Of a stretch of DNA of 64,000 bases, positions 9,357 through 18,331 are shown piece after piece (within the stretch, counting starts at the first letter, position 1; each line of letters starts with the position of its first letter). The DNA lies in the NCBI RefSeq assembly GCF_000613725.1, contig NZ_BAJN01000012.1, positions 1 to 64,000 of the forward strand, given 5' to 3'. Made by a program: the position numbers and the translations under genes. A model generated the notes under the pieces. That model saw only the letters and a program-made list of their open reading frames with translations, did no database searches and was not told the DNA's origin. The stretch is from Hoylesella pleuritidis JCM 14110. GTDB taxonomy: Bacteria > Bacteroidota > Bacteroidia > Bacteroidales > Bacteroidaceae.

Positions 9357-9881
9357 ATGAGAAAAAGTGTAATTTATCTTTTTTTGCTTTCACTCCTTGT
9401 AGTAATGGCGGTATCGTCTTGCGGTAAGAAAGAAAAATCTGTTAAGCAGTTGGAAGATGAATTTCTCATTCAACCCAAAGATTCTTTCAACAATGCAGAT
9501 ACGGCAGAAGTCAGAAAATTGGTAGACGAGTTTGTTTATCGGTTGGACTGCAAGGATATCAAAGCTGCTGTATCGATGTTGTCATTCCTTGACGGAGACA
9601 GCATTGTTCCTCTTCCGGGGAGCTTGGCTAAAAGGCAGGCCAATGCTTTGATGAGTATGCGAGGTATTCGTTACACCGTTGAAAGATTGGTTTTTGATCA
9701 GGAGAAGGATAATATTGTGAAGCTGAATGCCGTGCTTTTTGAAAAGAAAGCCGGTGACCTGCGACCCAATACTATCGCTTTTTATCTGAAACCTATCCGC
9801 CGTGGTGGAAAGTGGTATCTTACTACTGCTGATAATGTGACGGACACGAATAACCTCAGTGGTACAAGAATTCAAAATTAA
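9357..9881 (+). CDS. small lipoprotein of unknown function
   Basis: 174 residues with a lipoprotein signal peptide ending in VSSC (Cys at about residue 22) followed by GKKEK. This is not acidic, so retention on the periplasmic side is more likely than surface export. The mature part (ADTAEVRKLVDEFVYRLD...GKWYLTTADNV) has the look of a small alpha+beta NTF2-like domain, but I cannot confirm a family. It begins 15 nt after the terminator of the preceding gene and ends 9 nt before the OmpA gene, so it is probably co-transcribed with that one. Confidence 0.8.
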   Translation: MRKSVIYLFLLSLLVVMAVSSCGKKEKSVKQLEDEFLIQPKDSFNNADTAEVRKLVDEFVYRLDCKDIKAAVSMLSFLDGDSIVPLPGSLAKRQANALMSMRGIRYTVERLVFDQEKDNIVKLNAVLFEKKAGDLRPNTIAFYLKPIRRGGKWYLTTADNVTDTNNLSGTRIQN

Positions 9882-9890
9882 TCGTTCATT

Positions 9891-11030
9891 ATGAAAAGTT
9901 TAAAGTCTCTTATGGCTGCGGCTCTCTTTTTGGCGAGCACGTCGGCAATGGCTCAGGCTTCCTATGTAGATAAGGAGGGTAATGAGTACCAGTTTAAGAA
10001 GCACCTTTTCTTGAACCTTGAAGGAGGAGCGCAATATACATTTGGCGAAGCCAAATTCAAGGATCTGATCAGTCCGAACGTACAACTCGGACTCGGCTAT
10101 CAGTTCTGTCCGGTATTTGCTTTGCGTTTGCAAGCTAATGCTTGGCAGAGCAAAGGTGGCTGGAACGGCTATACGAACAGAGGACAGATTCTACCTTCGT
10201 TCACGGCTAATTATAAGTATAAGTATGTAGCACCGGGGCTCGACCTGATGTTTAATCTCTCCAATCTCTTCTGCGGTTGGAATCCCAATCGTGTTTTCAA
10301 CCTGACTGCTTTTGTAGGCGGTGGGGCCAATGTTGCTTGGGGCAATGAGGAGGTGAATGATCTTGCCAAAGGTATTGCTAATGTGGTACCTTACAACCTC
10401 GAAAACCTTTGGGACGGTACGAAAGTGCTGCCTTACGGTCGCTGCGGTTTAGAAGCCTGTTTCCGTTTGAGTAATGCCGTAAGCCTGTTGGTTGAGGGCA
10501 ATGCCAATGTCCTGTCCGATAAGTATAACTCGAAGAAAGCCGGTAATGCCGACTGGTATTTCAACGGTCTGGTGGGTTTGCGCATTAATTTGGGCAAGAG
10601 CTATACCAAGAAAGAACAGCCTATTCCGGAACCTGTTCCGGAGCCTGTTATAGAAGAGCAGCCCGCACCCGTTGTTGAGCCTGTTCCTGTTGTTGAGCCA
10701 AAGGCAGAACCTTTACGTCGTGATGTCTTCTTTACCATCAACTCTTATAAGGTACGTGCTTCCGAGCTTCAGAAGATTCAGGAAATCGTTGATTATCTGA
10801 ACAAAACCCCCGAAGCAAAGGTTACCGTTACGGGATATGCCGATGCCGGTACGGGTAATGACAAGATCAACGACAGAATCGCCGCACAGCGTGCTGCTTC
10901 TGTTGTCAATACATTGAAAACACAGTATGGTATTTCTGCTGACCGCATTACATCCGACAGTAAGGGTGCCCGTGTTCAGCCGTTCGCAGAGAACGATAAG
11001 AACCGCGTTTCGATTTGTATTGCAGAGTAA
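9891..11030 (+). CDS. OmpA-family outer membrane protein
   Basis: 379 residues. A signal peptide (residues 1-22, cleavage after AMAQA) is followed by an eight-strand-like outer membrane beta-barrel (about 30-240, many aromatic and glycine alternations). A Pro/Glu/Val-rich linker follows (about 245-275, PEPVPEPVIEE repeats), then an OmpA C-terminal peptidoglycan-binding domain (about 280-379) with VTVTGYADAGTGNDKIND and ISADRITSDSKG. It should tie the outer membrane to the cell wall. It lies 9 nt after the small lipoprotein gene and is followed by a terminator at 11080. Confidence 0.92.
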   Translation: MKSLKSLMAAALFLASTSAMAQASYVDKEGNEYQFKKHLFLNLEGGAQYTFGEAKFKDLISPNVQLGLGYQFCPVFALRLQANAWQSKGGWNGYTNRGQILPSFTANYKYKYVAPGLDLMFNLSNLFCGWNPNRVFNLTAFVGGGANVAWGNEEVNDLAKGIANVVPYNLENLWDGTKVLPYGRCGLEACFRLSNAVSLLVEGNANVLSDKYNSKKAGNADWYFNGLVGLRINLGKSYTKKEQPIPEPVPEPVIEEQPAPVVEPVPVVEPKAEPLRRDVFFTINSYKVRASELQKIQEIVDYLNKTPEAKVTVTGYADAGTGNDKINDRIAAQRAASVVNTLKTQYGISADRITSDSKGARVQPFAENDKNRVSICIAE

Positions 11031-11079
11031 ATTAATATGATAAGTCCGTTGCTTTAGTCGTAGCGGCATTTGAGAATTG

Positions 11080-11118
11080 GGCAATGGGTTTCGTTTAATG
11101 AGCCCATTGCCATTTTTT
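11080..11118 (+). terminator. terminator after the OmpA gene
   Basis: Nine-bp stem GGCAATGGG (11080-11088) / CCCATTGCC (11103-11111), 14-nt loop, then ATTTTTTA. It lies between the OmpA gene and the DUF1573 gene and argues that the latter starts at 11125 rather than at an in-frame ATG inside the hairpin (11077). Confidence 0.75.
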
Positions 11119-11124
11119 ATTTCT

Positions 11125-11532
11125 ATGAAACAGATTTATTGCGCGATACTATTGCTGCTCATATTGAGCGGCTGTAAACAAAGGCTGAAGCCAGTATCTA
11201 CACCGAGTGTGCAGACCACGATACGGTTTGAGAATACCGATCATGATTTCGGTCAGTATGCAGAACGAGAGTCCAAGCGTTGTTCTTTCGTTTTCAGTAA
11301 TACAGGGCGGAAACCGTTATTTATCAGTAGTGTGGAAACCGATTGCGGTTGTACAACCGTTGTTTTCCCGAAACATCCTGTTGCACCCAATGAGAAAGAC
11401 AGTCTTGTCGTTACCTACGACGGTAATGGTTTTATTCCCGGTGCCTATCGCAAATGGATTACGGTGCAGACCAATGGCGCAGACAGCGCCGTGATGTTGA
11501 CGATTTATGGACGGTATGCACCGAATGATTGA
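11125..11532 (+). CDS. DUF1573 domain lipoprotein
   Basis: 135 residues starting at the ATG at 11125: MKQIYCAILLLLILSGCKQ is a classic lipoprotein signal with lipobox LSGC. The remainder is a DUF1573 domain, an Ig-like fold frequent in Bacteroidetes envelope proteins, with the family pattern DHDFGQ...FVFSNTGRKPLFI...DCGCTTVVFPKHPVAP...V.YDG. Its role is unknown. An upstream in-frame ATG at 11077 would add 16 residues, destroy the signal peptide and overlap the terminator hairpin, so it is rejected. It is the last forward gene before the reverse-strand block. Confidence 0.85.
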   Translation: MKQIYCAILLLLILSGCKQRLKPVSTPSVQTTIRFENTDHDFGQYAERESKRCSFVFSNTGRKPLFISSVETDCGCTTVVFPKHPVAPNEKDSLVVTYDGNGFIPGAYRKWITVQTNGADSAVMLTIYGRYAPND

Positions 11533-12048
11533 TAGATATTATTGCCTAATGCGAGTTCGATGCTAACTCTCTTCTAAACAACTGTCAAAGTCGCAACGGA
11601 GTTGCGACAATCGCAGTAACGGAGTTACGGCAAACGTAGTAACGGGGTTACGATAAATGGCGCAACGAAACAGCGACAAGCATTGCTGCTCCGATACCGT
11701 ATACATTGATGTTCTTGAAACACGATGGCCCATACATTGATAAATTCATCGAGTGTATGTTGCCTAGGAAATAGTTGGTAAAAACTTACTGTTATTAACT
11801 GGAAAGTATATAGAATCTATATGCTGAATGATGGCGGAAAGGGATAAATGGATTGACCTGCCGGTTAGAAAGCAGATATCCTTTATCTCAGGCGATGACA
11901 AGTCCTATGGGAGAGGGGCACTGCTCCTATACTTGTGTGGCAGAAGTATAATACTTCTTGTTTGACATAAATACAAGGAAAAAGGATTGTAATAAAAAGA
12001 AACGGCGAAAAATATAGGAGAGATAGCCTTTATTTGTGCCGTTTCCTG
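11533..12048. other. intergenic region between converging genes
   Basis: About 515 nt without a supported gene. It contains four palindromic repeat units at 11590-11677 (listed separately). The rest (11690-12048) has no clear hairpin, promoter or reading frame. The short reverse frame that ends at 11927 mostly shadows the membrane-protein gene in another frame. Confidence 0.6.
11590..11677. repeat. four tandem imperfect palindromic repeats, 22-24 bp period
   Basis: Units at 11590-11608, 11612-11630, 11635-11653 and 11660-11677 share the plan CG(C/T)(A)GTAACGG(A/G)GTTACG. The first is a perfect arm pair (GTCGCAAC / GTTGCGAC). The later units show compensating changes (GCAAC/GTTGC becoming GTAAC/GTTAC) that keep the hairpin, except the last, which is degenerate. 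They lie between convergent genes. Confidence 0.7.
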
Positions 12049-12933
12049 TCAAATTTCTACCTGTTTTTGCCTTGCCTCTTTTCTTTGTTGCAGAAAATAA
12101 CCCACTGGTATGGCAATTCCTATTATTGCAATTACCAAATGTATGGGATATTGTGAAGGGGTTGCCCATATTTTCCCAATGATGCCTGTGCGGTTGAAGA
12201 CTTCCACTGCAATCCAAAATACGATAACCGTTGCAGTGGCCATACGGATGTTGGCTCCCCAAGCATGCAGCCGAAGCTGTTTCCTGAAAATGAAAGGAGC
12301 ACCCATCAAAGCACCTACAGCCACTGCAAACGTAAGAGGATGGTCTCTGCCTATAAAGATAGGGTCGTAACAGAACATCAGCAATAAGTAACAAGTCCAC
12401 AACATCGTATTGATTTCCATAAAGGTGATAATGGAGACGTGTCGAGTCATACCATATTTGGCTATTTGGCGTTTATGACTGCCCAGCAGTCTGCTCTGCC
12501 ACCAGTTCAGAAAGTTACAACCGTTGCGTGTGCTGAATATATACACCATCATCACCATTGCCCATAGTCCGAATGTGGCGGGTAGCAACAGATATTCGGG
12601 ACGACTGATAATCTTTCCCGTTACTGGATCAATTTCGGCCTGTGTCCCGAAACGTTGTGCATAATACATAAAGAGGAAATCTACCCATCCTGTCCAAAAG
12701 AAGATACCGCCGATGAGCCCGAGCAGCGTTTGCCGTGTGTCGCCCTTGATAAATACACCTGTCACAACCATTATAAATCCGATAAGTCCTACAAGCATAC
12801 CTGCACCCAAGAGTTGAGCTCCCGTATAATTCTCTTTGAGTACTCTGGCTATCAGATGTACCAACGGCATAGAGAAGAGTATTACGCTCATTGATACGAA
12901 TGACCTGAAATAATATTGCTTATGCTCTGCCAT
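12049..12933 (-). CDS. polytopic membrane protein of unknown function (paralogue B)
   Basis: 294 residues with about seven hydrophobic segments and short loops. I do not recognise a named family. It is clearly paralogous to the gene just upstream: both share KGDTRQTL.GL.GG..FWTGWV and FLF.YYA.R.G (residues about 60-95), YVFSTKNGCDF-like and MTRHxSIITFME blocks, and a WGANIRMA.ATVI.FW segment near residue 225. It overlaps the upstream paralogue by 14 nt (12920-12933), so the two are translated from one message. Conserved His, Glu and Trp within membrane segments hint at a functional membrane enzyme or transporter, but that is inference. Confidence 0.78.
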   Translation of the reverse strand: MAEHKQYYFRSFVSMSVILFSMPLVHLIARVLKENYTGAQLLGAGMLVGLIGFIMVVTGVFIKGDTRQTLLGLIGGIFFWTGWVDFLFMYYAQRFGTQAEIDPVTGKIISRPEYLLLPATFGLWAMVMMVYIFSTRNGCNFLNWWQSRLLGSHKRQIAKYGMTRHVSIITFMEINTMLWTCYLLLMFCYDPIFIGRDHPLTFAVAVGALMGAPFIFRKQLRLHAWGANIRMATATVIVFWIAVEVFNRTGIIGKIWATPSQYPIHLVIAIIGIAIPVGYFLQQRKEARQKQVEI

Positions 12934-13804
12934 CTTCTTCCCTTGTCTTTCTTTTCGTTCCTTTCAACCAAAGGTAAATCCCTAATACAATGAACAAGAG
13001 CAGAATAATGATCAACTGCGGAGCATATTTCTCGGGTTCTACCCAAAACTCTTTGAAGAAGTTGATGCGACCGAGTATTTCAATGGGAGTCCAAAAGATG
13101 ATGACGGTGGCAATAGCCATCCTGATATTGGCACCCCAAGCGGCTAACTTTAATTCGCGTTTGAACATAAAGACAGAGCCAATAAGACAGCCTATACCTA
13201 CGAGGAAGGTAACGGGGTGATGGTCGCCGAGGAAGTTTTTGTCGTAGCAGAACATCAGAAGGAGGTAAAGGCCCCACAGCATCATATTAAGCTCCATAAA
13301 CGTGATGATGCTGGTGTGGCGTGTCATCGGTTGGGCAGCGATTACTTTACGCCGACTTCGGAAACATACTTTTTGTATCCAAGTAATAAAGTCGCAGCCG
13401 TTTTTCGTGCTGAATACGTACATCGTCATTACCATCATCCACATTCCGAATGATGCGGGCATAATGAGATATTCGGGTTTTGTTACTATGACGTCGTTCT
13501 CTATTTCGGGCTGTACGCCGTAACGACGGGCATAGTAGAGGAAGAGAAATTCCACCCATCCCGTCCAGAACAGGAGTCCGCCGAAGAGTCCCCACAGCGT
13601 TTGTCGCGTGTCACCTTTGGCGAAAACGCCCACGATAACCAATACTAATCCTGCAAGCCCCATCAGGAAGCCTGCATAATGCATTGCCGAGGGAGACATC
13701 AGTCTCTCCATCAGAATCATCAGTGCGTGCCCTAAGGGCATCGAGAATAATACCAGGAGAAAAGAGGCGATGGTGCGCCACCAGTAATTTCTATTTGAGT
13801 TCAT
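12920..13804 (-). CDS. polytopic membrane protein of unknown function (paralogue A)
   Basis: 294 residues, the same length as its downstream paralogue, with about seven membrane segments and a charged tail (KGTKRKTREEDGRA). The shared motifs KGDTRQTLWGL, FWTGWVEFLFLYYARRYG and MTRHTSIITFMELN show tandem duplication with divergence. No catalytic motif of a known family is evident. It follows recG on the same strand, with about 95 nt between them. Its first 14 nt overlap a short open stretch with no ATG (13791-13931), the same overlap length as between the two paralogues. Confidence 0.78.
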   Translation of the reverse strand: MNSNRNYWWRTIASFLLVLFSMPLGHALMILMERLMSPSAMHYAGFLMGLAGLVLVIVGVFAKGDTRQTLWGLFGGLLFWTGWVEFLFLYYARRYGVQPEIENDVIVTKPEYLIMPASFGMWMMVMTMYVFSTKNGCDFITWIQKVCFRSRRKVIAAQPMTRHTSIITFMELNMMLWGLYLLLMFCYDKNFLGDHHPVTFLVGIGCLIGSVFMFKRELKLAAWGANIRMAIATVIIFWTPIEILGRINFFKEFWVEPEKYAPQLIIILLLFIVLGIYLWLKGTKRKTREEDGRA

Positions 13805-13899
13805 CGCAATAATAACTTATTTGTCCGCCGGTATCGCCGATTTCTACGTCGGCCTTGTACCAACTCTTTATGATCTGATTTTTTAGTGAAAGATCGGCT

Positions 13900-15999
13900 T
13901 CAGCTGATTGCCGCCCAATTAATATTAGTCTTTCTTAATTCTTTTAATCGATTCCAGAGCATTTTATATTCTGATTTCTCGCACGTGGGATCAGCATCGA
14001 TAATCTTTTGTGCCTCATTGCGAGCCATCTGAACGATTTGTCCGTCGCGGGCAATATCGGCGATTTTTAAATCGAATGCGATGCCGCTTTGCTGTGTTCC
14101 TTCGAGGTCGCCGGGACCGCGCAGTTTGAGATCTGCTTCTGCAATGCGGAAGCCATCATTGGTATCGCACATAATATCAATACGTTTGCGAGTTTCTTCG
14201 GCCAACTTATAGGATGTGACTAAAATACAATAACTCTGGTCGGCACCGCGACCTACTCGCCCGCGTAGCTGATGCAGTTGGGAGAGTCCGAATCGTTGCG
14301 CATCGAGAATCACCATTACCGAGGCATTAGGAACATTTACACCTACTTCGATAACCGTTGTAGCGACGAGTATTTGGGTTTCGCCTGACACGAATTTCTG
14401 CATTTCCACCTCTTTATCCTTGGGTTTCATCCTGCCGTGGACCTTGCTCATCCGAAACTCGGGAAAAACTTGGCGTAGGGTCTCAAATCCCTCTTCGAGA
14501 TTCTTCAAATCAATTTTCTCACTCTCTTTAATCAACGGAAAGACAATGTAAACCTGCCGGCCTTGATGGATCTGCTGACGAATTCCTTGATACAAGCTTG
14601 CCATCTGTGTATCATATTTATGTATTGTCTGAATTGGTTTGCGACCGGGCGGTAGTTCATCGATGACACTGACATCAAGATCTCCATAAATTGTCATCGC
14701 CAACGTACGTGGAATGGGGGTGGCAGTCATCACCAACACGTGTGGCGGATTGTCACTCTTGCTCCACAACTTGGCACGTTGAGCTACGCCGAAACGATGT
14801 TGCTCGTCGACGACGACAAATCCTAAGCGGGCGAATTGCACCGTATCTTCGATTACTGCGTGTGTGCCCACCAAAATATGGATATTTCCGGTAGCCAGAC
14901 CTGCCAACACTTCCTGCCTACGCTTGCCTTGAACGACGCCTGTGAGTAACTCGATGCGGACATCTATACCGTGTAGAAACTCTTTAATCGTTGTGAGATG
15001 TTGTTCGGCCAAGATTTCTGTCGGTGCCATAATGCAGGCTTGGAAACCGTTGTCTAAGGCTATCAGCATAGACATCAGTGCCACAAGTGTCTTGCCCGAG
15101 CCCACATCTCCTTGTAAAAGTCGATTCATCTGGCGCCCGCTGTGCATATCGGCACGAATCTCGCGAATCACTCGTTTCTGTGCGTTTGTCAGTTGAAAAG
15201 GCAGGTTTTGAGTGTAAAATGTATTGAAGAAACGACCTACCTGCGAGAACATATATCCGCGATACTTGCGTCGATGATCGCTGGCATAACGCAGAATATT
15301 GAGTTGCACGTAGAATAATTCCTCGAATTTGAGTCGTAATCGGGCCTGTTGCATTTCGTCGGCAGTTTTCGGATAATGAATCTGTCGAAATGCCCGGTCG
15401 CGTGAAATCAAGTGAAGCGGTTCCACGATATAAGGCGGAAGCGTTTCGGGTAGCGGTGAGGGGAGTTTTTCCAAGAGCGTCTTCTCCAATCGTTCGATGG
15501 CCCGCGACTGCATTCCCGCTTTCTTCATCTTCTCCGTTGTGACGTAATAAGGTTGCATTCCCATCTCTGACAGTTGCAGTGTTGATGCGTCGTCAATGTC
15601 AGGATGGGCAAATTGATAACGTCCGTTAAATACTGTCGGTTTGCCGAACACGATGTATTCGCGTTCTACCTTATAGGTTTTTGCTGCATATTGTACGCCC
15701 TGAAACCAAACTAAGTCTACGATTCCCGTACCATCGGTGAAGTGAGCTACGAGTCGTTTGCGCCTTGGCCCATTGACAAATTCTTCAAAACTGAGGATCT
15801 TTCCCTTAATTTGCACGAACGGCATATCAATAGATAGCTCTACAATGGTATAGATTCTGCTGCGATCCACATACTTATAAGGATAATATTCCAACAACTC
15901 TCCCCACGTCTGAATATGGAGTTCGCGGTTTAAAATATCCTTACGTTTCGGCCCCATACCGGGCAAATACATAATGTCTTGGTCTAAGATCGCAGTCAA
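13900..15999 (-). CDS. recG: ATP-dependent DNA helicase RecG
   Basis: RecG reverses stalled replication forks and branch-migrates Holliday junctions. The 699-residue protein has an N-terminal wedge/OB region (about 1-230), Walker A GDVGSGKT near residue 296, the DEQH box (VVDEQHRFGVAQR) near 393, and helicase C-terminal motifs including QLRGRVGRG. The start is judged to be TTG at 15999, 4 nt after the ispD stop, because the resulting N-terminus (M-TAILDQDIMYLPGMGPKR) matches the length and pattern of Bacteroidetes RecG; ATG at 15972 is the alternative. The frame happens to be open upstream into ispD, giving a false 924-codon IspD-RecG fusion. Confidence 0.92.
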   Translation of the reverse strand: MTAILDQDIMYLPGMGPKRKDILNRELHIQTWGELLEYYPYKYVDRSRIYTIVELSIDMPFVQIKGKILSFEEFVNGPRRKRLVAHFTDGTGIVDLVWFQGVQYAAKTYKVEREYIVFGKPTVFNGRYQFAHPDIDDASTLQLSEMGMQPYYVTTEKMKKAGMQSRAIERLEKTLLEKLPSPLPETLPPYIVEPLHLISRDRAFRQIHYPKTADEMQQARLRLKFEELFYVQLNILRYASDHRRKYRGYMFSQVGRFFNTFYTQNLPFQLTNAQKRVIREIRADMHSGRQMNRLLQGDVGSGKTLVALMSMLIALDNGFQACIMAPTEILAEQHLTTIKEFLHGIDVRIELLTGVVQGKRRQEVLAGLATGNIHILVGTHAVIEDTVQFARLGFVVVDEQHRFGVAQRAKLWSKSDNPPHVLVMTATPIPRTLAMTIYGDLDVSVIDELPPGRKPIQTIHKYDTQMASLYQGIRQQIHQGRQVYIVFPLIKESEKIDLKNLEEGFETLRQVFPEFRMSKVHGRMKPKDKEVEMQKFVSGETQILVATTVIEVGVNVPNASVMVILDAQRFGLSQLHQLRGRVGRGADQSYCILVTSYKLAEETRKRIDIMCDTNDGFRIAEADLKLRGPGDLEGTQQSGIAFDLKIADIARDGQIVQMARNEAQKIIDADPTCEKSEYKMLWNRLKELRKTNINWAAIS

Positions 16000-16003
16000 A
16001 ATC

Positions 16004-16674
16004 CTATGATTTAAGCATCGCCTCTGCAATGGTGAGGTCGAATGGTGTGGTGAGTTTGATGTTTTCTCGATTACCTTCAACCATCGTAACGGTGTATCCG
16101 AGATTCTCAACGACCGAGGCCTCATCGGTGAATGAGTCTTGATAAGGCTGATTAAAGCTCTGCGTAGCAGGCCGATGTCGAACACCTGCGGTGTCTGCAC
16201 CGTACGATAGTTGCTGCGCAAGACGTTCTTGGCTACCCCGCAATTATCTACATAGCGCAGCGTTTCAGTTACCGAAAGTACCGGAATGGCTGCATCCGAT
16301 TCGCTGGCAGCCTTGAAACAGCGCGCGATAACTGTTCCCGAAACAAAAGGACGCACGCCGTCGTGAATGCCAACGAGTCCTTCTGCATCAGCTGGAATAG
16401 CCTTTAAGCCGTTTTTAGATGATTCGAAGCGTGTCTCACCACCGTCGACAACCGTATGTGGAATACCAAATCCGTATTCTTTGCACAATTTTTGCCAATA
16501 AGGATGTTGTTCTCGGGGTAACACAAGAATGATTTTCAGTCTCTTATCATAAGCCTGAAAGCGTTCAATCGTGTGCATTAATACCGGCTTCCCACCGATG
16601 GAGATAAACTGCTTGGGCACGTCCGTTCCCATCCGCAGACCTTTCCCACCGGCCACGATGATGATATAGCTCAT
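16004..16674 (-). pseudogene. ispD: ispD, 2-C-methyl-D-erythritol 4-phosphate cytidylyltransferase, with a one-base frameshift
   Basis: IspD transfers CMP to methylerythritol phosphate in isoprenoid synthesis. The N-terminal 175 residues are intact: nucleotide-binding loop AGGKGLRMG (8-16), PKQF, HDGVRPFV, and VQTPQVF. At about 16150-16160 the frame is lost: the DNA for ...LLRRA reads GCT TTA ATC, but one extra base would give AFNQPYQDSFTDEASVVE and the normal C-terminus ending LTTPFDLTIAEAMLKS at the TAG at 16004-16006. The total of 671 nt is one base short of a multiple of three. The MEP pathway is normally essential, so a sequencing or assembly deletion is more likely than a real null. The uncorrected frame runs on into recG. 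Confidence 0.85.
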
Positions 16675-16744
16675 ATAGTGAGTTGTAAGTTTGTGAGTTT
16701 TTGAGTTGATGAGTCTTTATTGGATGATAATTTTATTCATTTGA

Positions 16745-17311
16745 TCAGTGGCAGGTGATAAGTTCATTGATCAGCATTCCTTCTTTTACTTCCTGTGCTT
16801 TCTCCTCCGAAGTGAGCTGAGCCAAAAGACAAAAGCCATAGATAAACGCTGCTGCCGGCCCCTTGCCGGTCGTGATATTGCCGTCGACAGTGCAGAGTTC
16901 GCGCGTATATTCCGCACCATCCAAATACTTTTCAAAGCCCGGATAGCACGTAGCCCGCTTACCTTTCAAGATTCCGATGCTGCCCAAAACCATCGGTGCG
17001 GCACAGATAGCGCCTACACGTCGCCCCGAATTGAACTGATTCAACACGGCTTCGCATACACCTTGATGAGCATTTAGATTTGAAGCACCCGGCATCCCGC
17101 CTGGGAGCATCAATAAGTCGGCATCACTCAGGTCGGCGTCTTCAAAAAGTAGGTCTGCTTTTACTATCACGTGGTGGGCCGACTCCACATATTCTGTGCC
17201 CGTGATACTCACTGTCCGAACATCGACACCACCTCGTCTGAGGATATCCACAGGCGCCAAGGCTTCTGTTTCTTCAAAGCCAGTGGCAAGAAATTGATAC
17301 ACTTTTACCAT
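16745..17311 (-). CDS. DJ-1/PfpI (YajL/ThiJ-type) family protein
   Basis: 188 residues with the class-I glutamine-amidotransferase-like fold of the DJ-1 family, whose members act in protein/nucleotide deglycation or oxidative-stress defence. Visible are FLATGFEETEALAPVDILRR at the N-terminus, LMLPGGMPGA (about 66-75) and the nucleophile elbow AICAAPMVL with its Cys near residue 105. The start at 17311 (MVKVYQF) gives the family's normal N-terminus. An upstream in-frame start at 17389 would add 26 unrelated residues and lie ahead of a candidate promoter. It is divergent from nadK with a shared 113-nt promoter region. Confidence 0.9.
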   Translation of the reverse strand: MVKVYQFLATGFEETEALAPVDILRRGGVDVRTVSITGTEYVESAHHVIVKADLLFEDADLSDADLLMLPGGMPGASNLNAHQGVCEAVLNQFNSGRRVGAICAAPMVLGSIGILKGKRATCYPGFEKYLDGAEYTRELCTVDGNITTGKGPAAAFIYGFCLLAQLTSEEKAQEVKEGMLINELITCH

Positions 17312-17341
17312 AGTTTTATGCTTTTTATCGACAAAAAAATG

Positions 17342-17374
17342 TATTTTTGCAACATTAATGGATATGCAAATATA
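17342..17374. promoter_or_regulatory. divergent promoter region, DJ-1 gene / nadK
   Basis: Forward TATTTTTG at 17342-17349 is suited to nadK (ATG 17425). Reverse TATATTTG at 17374-17367 is suited to the DJ-1 gene (ATG 17311). Both fit the -7 consensus TAnnTTTG; the -33 elements are weak. Confidence 0.5.
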
Positions 17375-17424
17375 CGAAATGTTTGGCATTTAACTGTGCC
17401 TTTCACCTAAAAAAGCATTAAAAT

Positions 17425-18312
17425 ATGTCATCGGATCAACTTCGATTTGCCGTTTTCGGCAATGAACATCAGGCCGAGAAGTCAGCGTCAGTGCAGCGAA
17501 CGCTTGCTCACTTGGCTACACACGGGGCCGAAGTATATATCGAACGCACCTTTTATGACTTTCTTATGAAAGACCGACGACTGTCAGTCGATGTAGCCGG
17601 TGTATTTGATGATTACAATTTCGACGTCGATTTTGTCATTTCGATGGGCGGAGACGGAACCTTCTTAAAGGCTGCCAGTCGTGTGGGAGTAAAGGGAACG
17701 CCCGTCATCGGTATCAATATGGGCCGTTTGGGATTTCTTGCCGATATCCCGTCTGTGGAAATCGAGGATGCCCTCGACGATGTTTTGAATGGCAAATTCA
17801 CCATAGAGAATCACGCCGTGATACAGATTGAGACCGATGCAGAAACTATTTCAGGCTCACCTTATGCTTTGAACGATATCGCTATACTCAAACGTGATAA
17901 TGCTTCGATGATTTCCGTCCGTGCTTGTATCAACGGCGAATATCTTGTTACTTATCAAGCAGACGGCTTGGTGGTGTCGACACCGACAGGAAGTACGGCT
18001 TATAGCCTGTCGAATGGTGGCCCGATCATCGTGCCCAAGGCCGGAATCTTGTGTCTTACGCCTGTTGCGCCGCACAGTTTGACCATCCGTCCGATTGTGA
18101 TTCCCGATGATTCGGAGATCACTTTAACCGTAGAGAGTCGCTCACACAATTATCTCGTGGCGGTGGATGGTCGTTCGGAGCGCTTGCGCGAGGGCACGAA
18201 AGTCACCATTCGGAAGGCTCCCCACAGCATTCGAATGATTAAACGAGACAGTCGCCGATATTTTTCTACCCTGCGGGAAAAGCTGATGTGGGGGGCAGAT
18301 AACCGCGGATGA
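17425..18312 (+). CDS. nadK: NAD kinase
   Basis: Phosphorylates NAD+ to NADP+. 295 residues with the hallmark MGGDGTFLKAA (GGDGT near residue 74). The NE/D motif region YALNDIAI and the glycine-rich block VSTPTGSTAYSLSNGGPI (near 190) are also present. Length and C-terminus are normal. It is transcribed divergently from the DJ-1 gene and followed by an ABC exporter gene after 19 nt, probably in one transcript. Confidence 0.96.
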   Translation: MSSDQLRFAVFGNEHQAEKSASVQRTLAHLATHGAEVYIERTFYDFLMKDRRLSVDVAGVFDDYNFDVDFVISMGGDGTFLKAASRVGVKGTPVIGINMGRLGFLADIPSVEIEDALDDVLNGKFTIENHAVIQIETDAETISGSPYALNDIAILKRDNASMISVRACINGEYLVTYQADGLVVSTPTGSTAYSLSNGGPIIVPKAGILCLTPVAPHSLTIRPIVIPDDSEITLTVESRSHNYLVAVDGRSERLREGTKVTIRKAPHSIRMIKRDSRRYFSTLREKLMWGADNRG

Positions 18313-18331
18313 GAAAATAACTTCAATTAAT

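Noticed and set aside
11927-12400. Reverse open frame of 157 codons ending in the intergenic region
   Set aside because: Most of it overlaps the membrane-protein gene in another frame and the translation is not protein-like.
13791-13931. Possible small reverse gene ending KADVEIGDTGGQISYYCDE-LK
   Set aside because: It looks somewhat protein-like but lacks any ATG, GTG or TTG start after the in-frame stop upstream. It is kept only as part of a finding.
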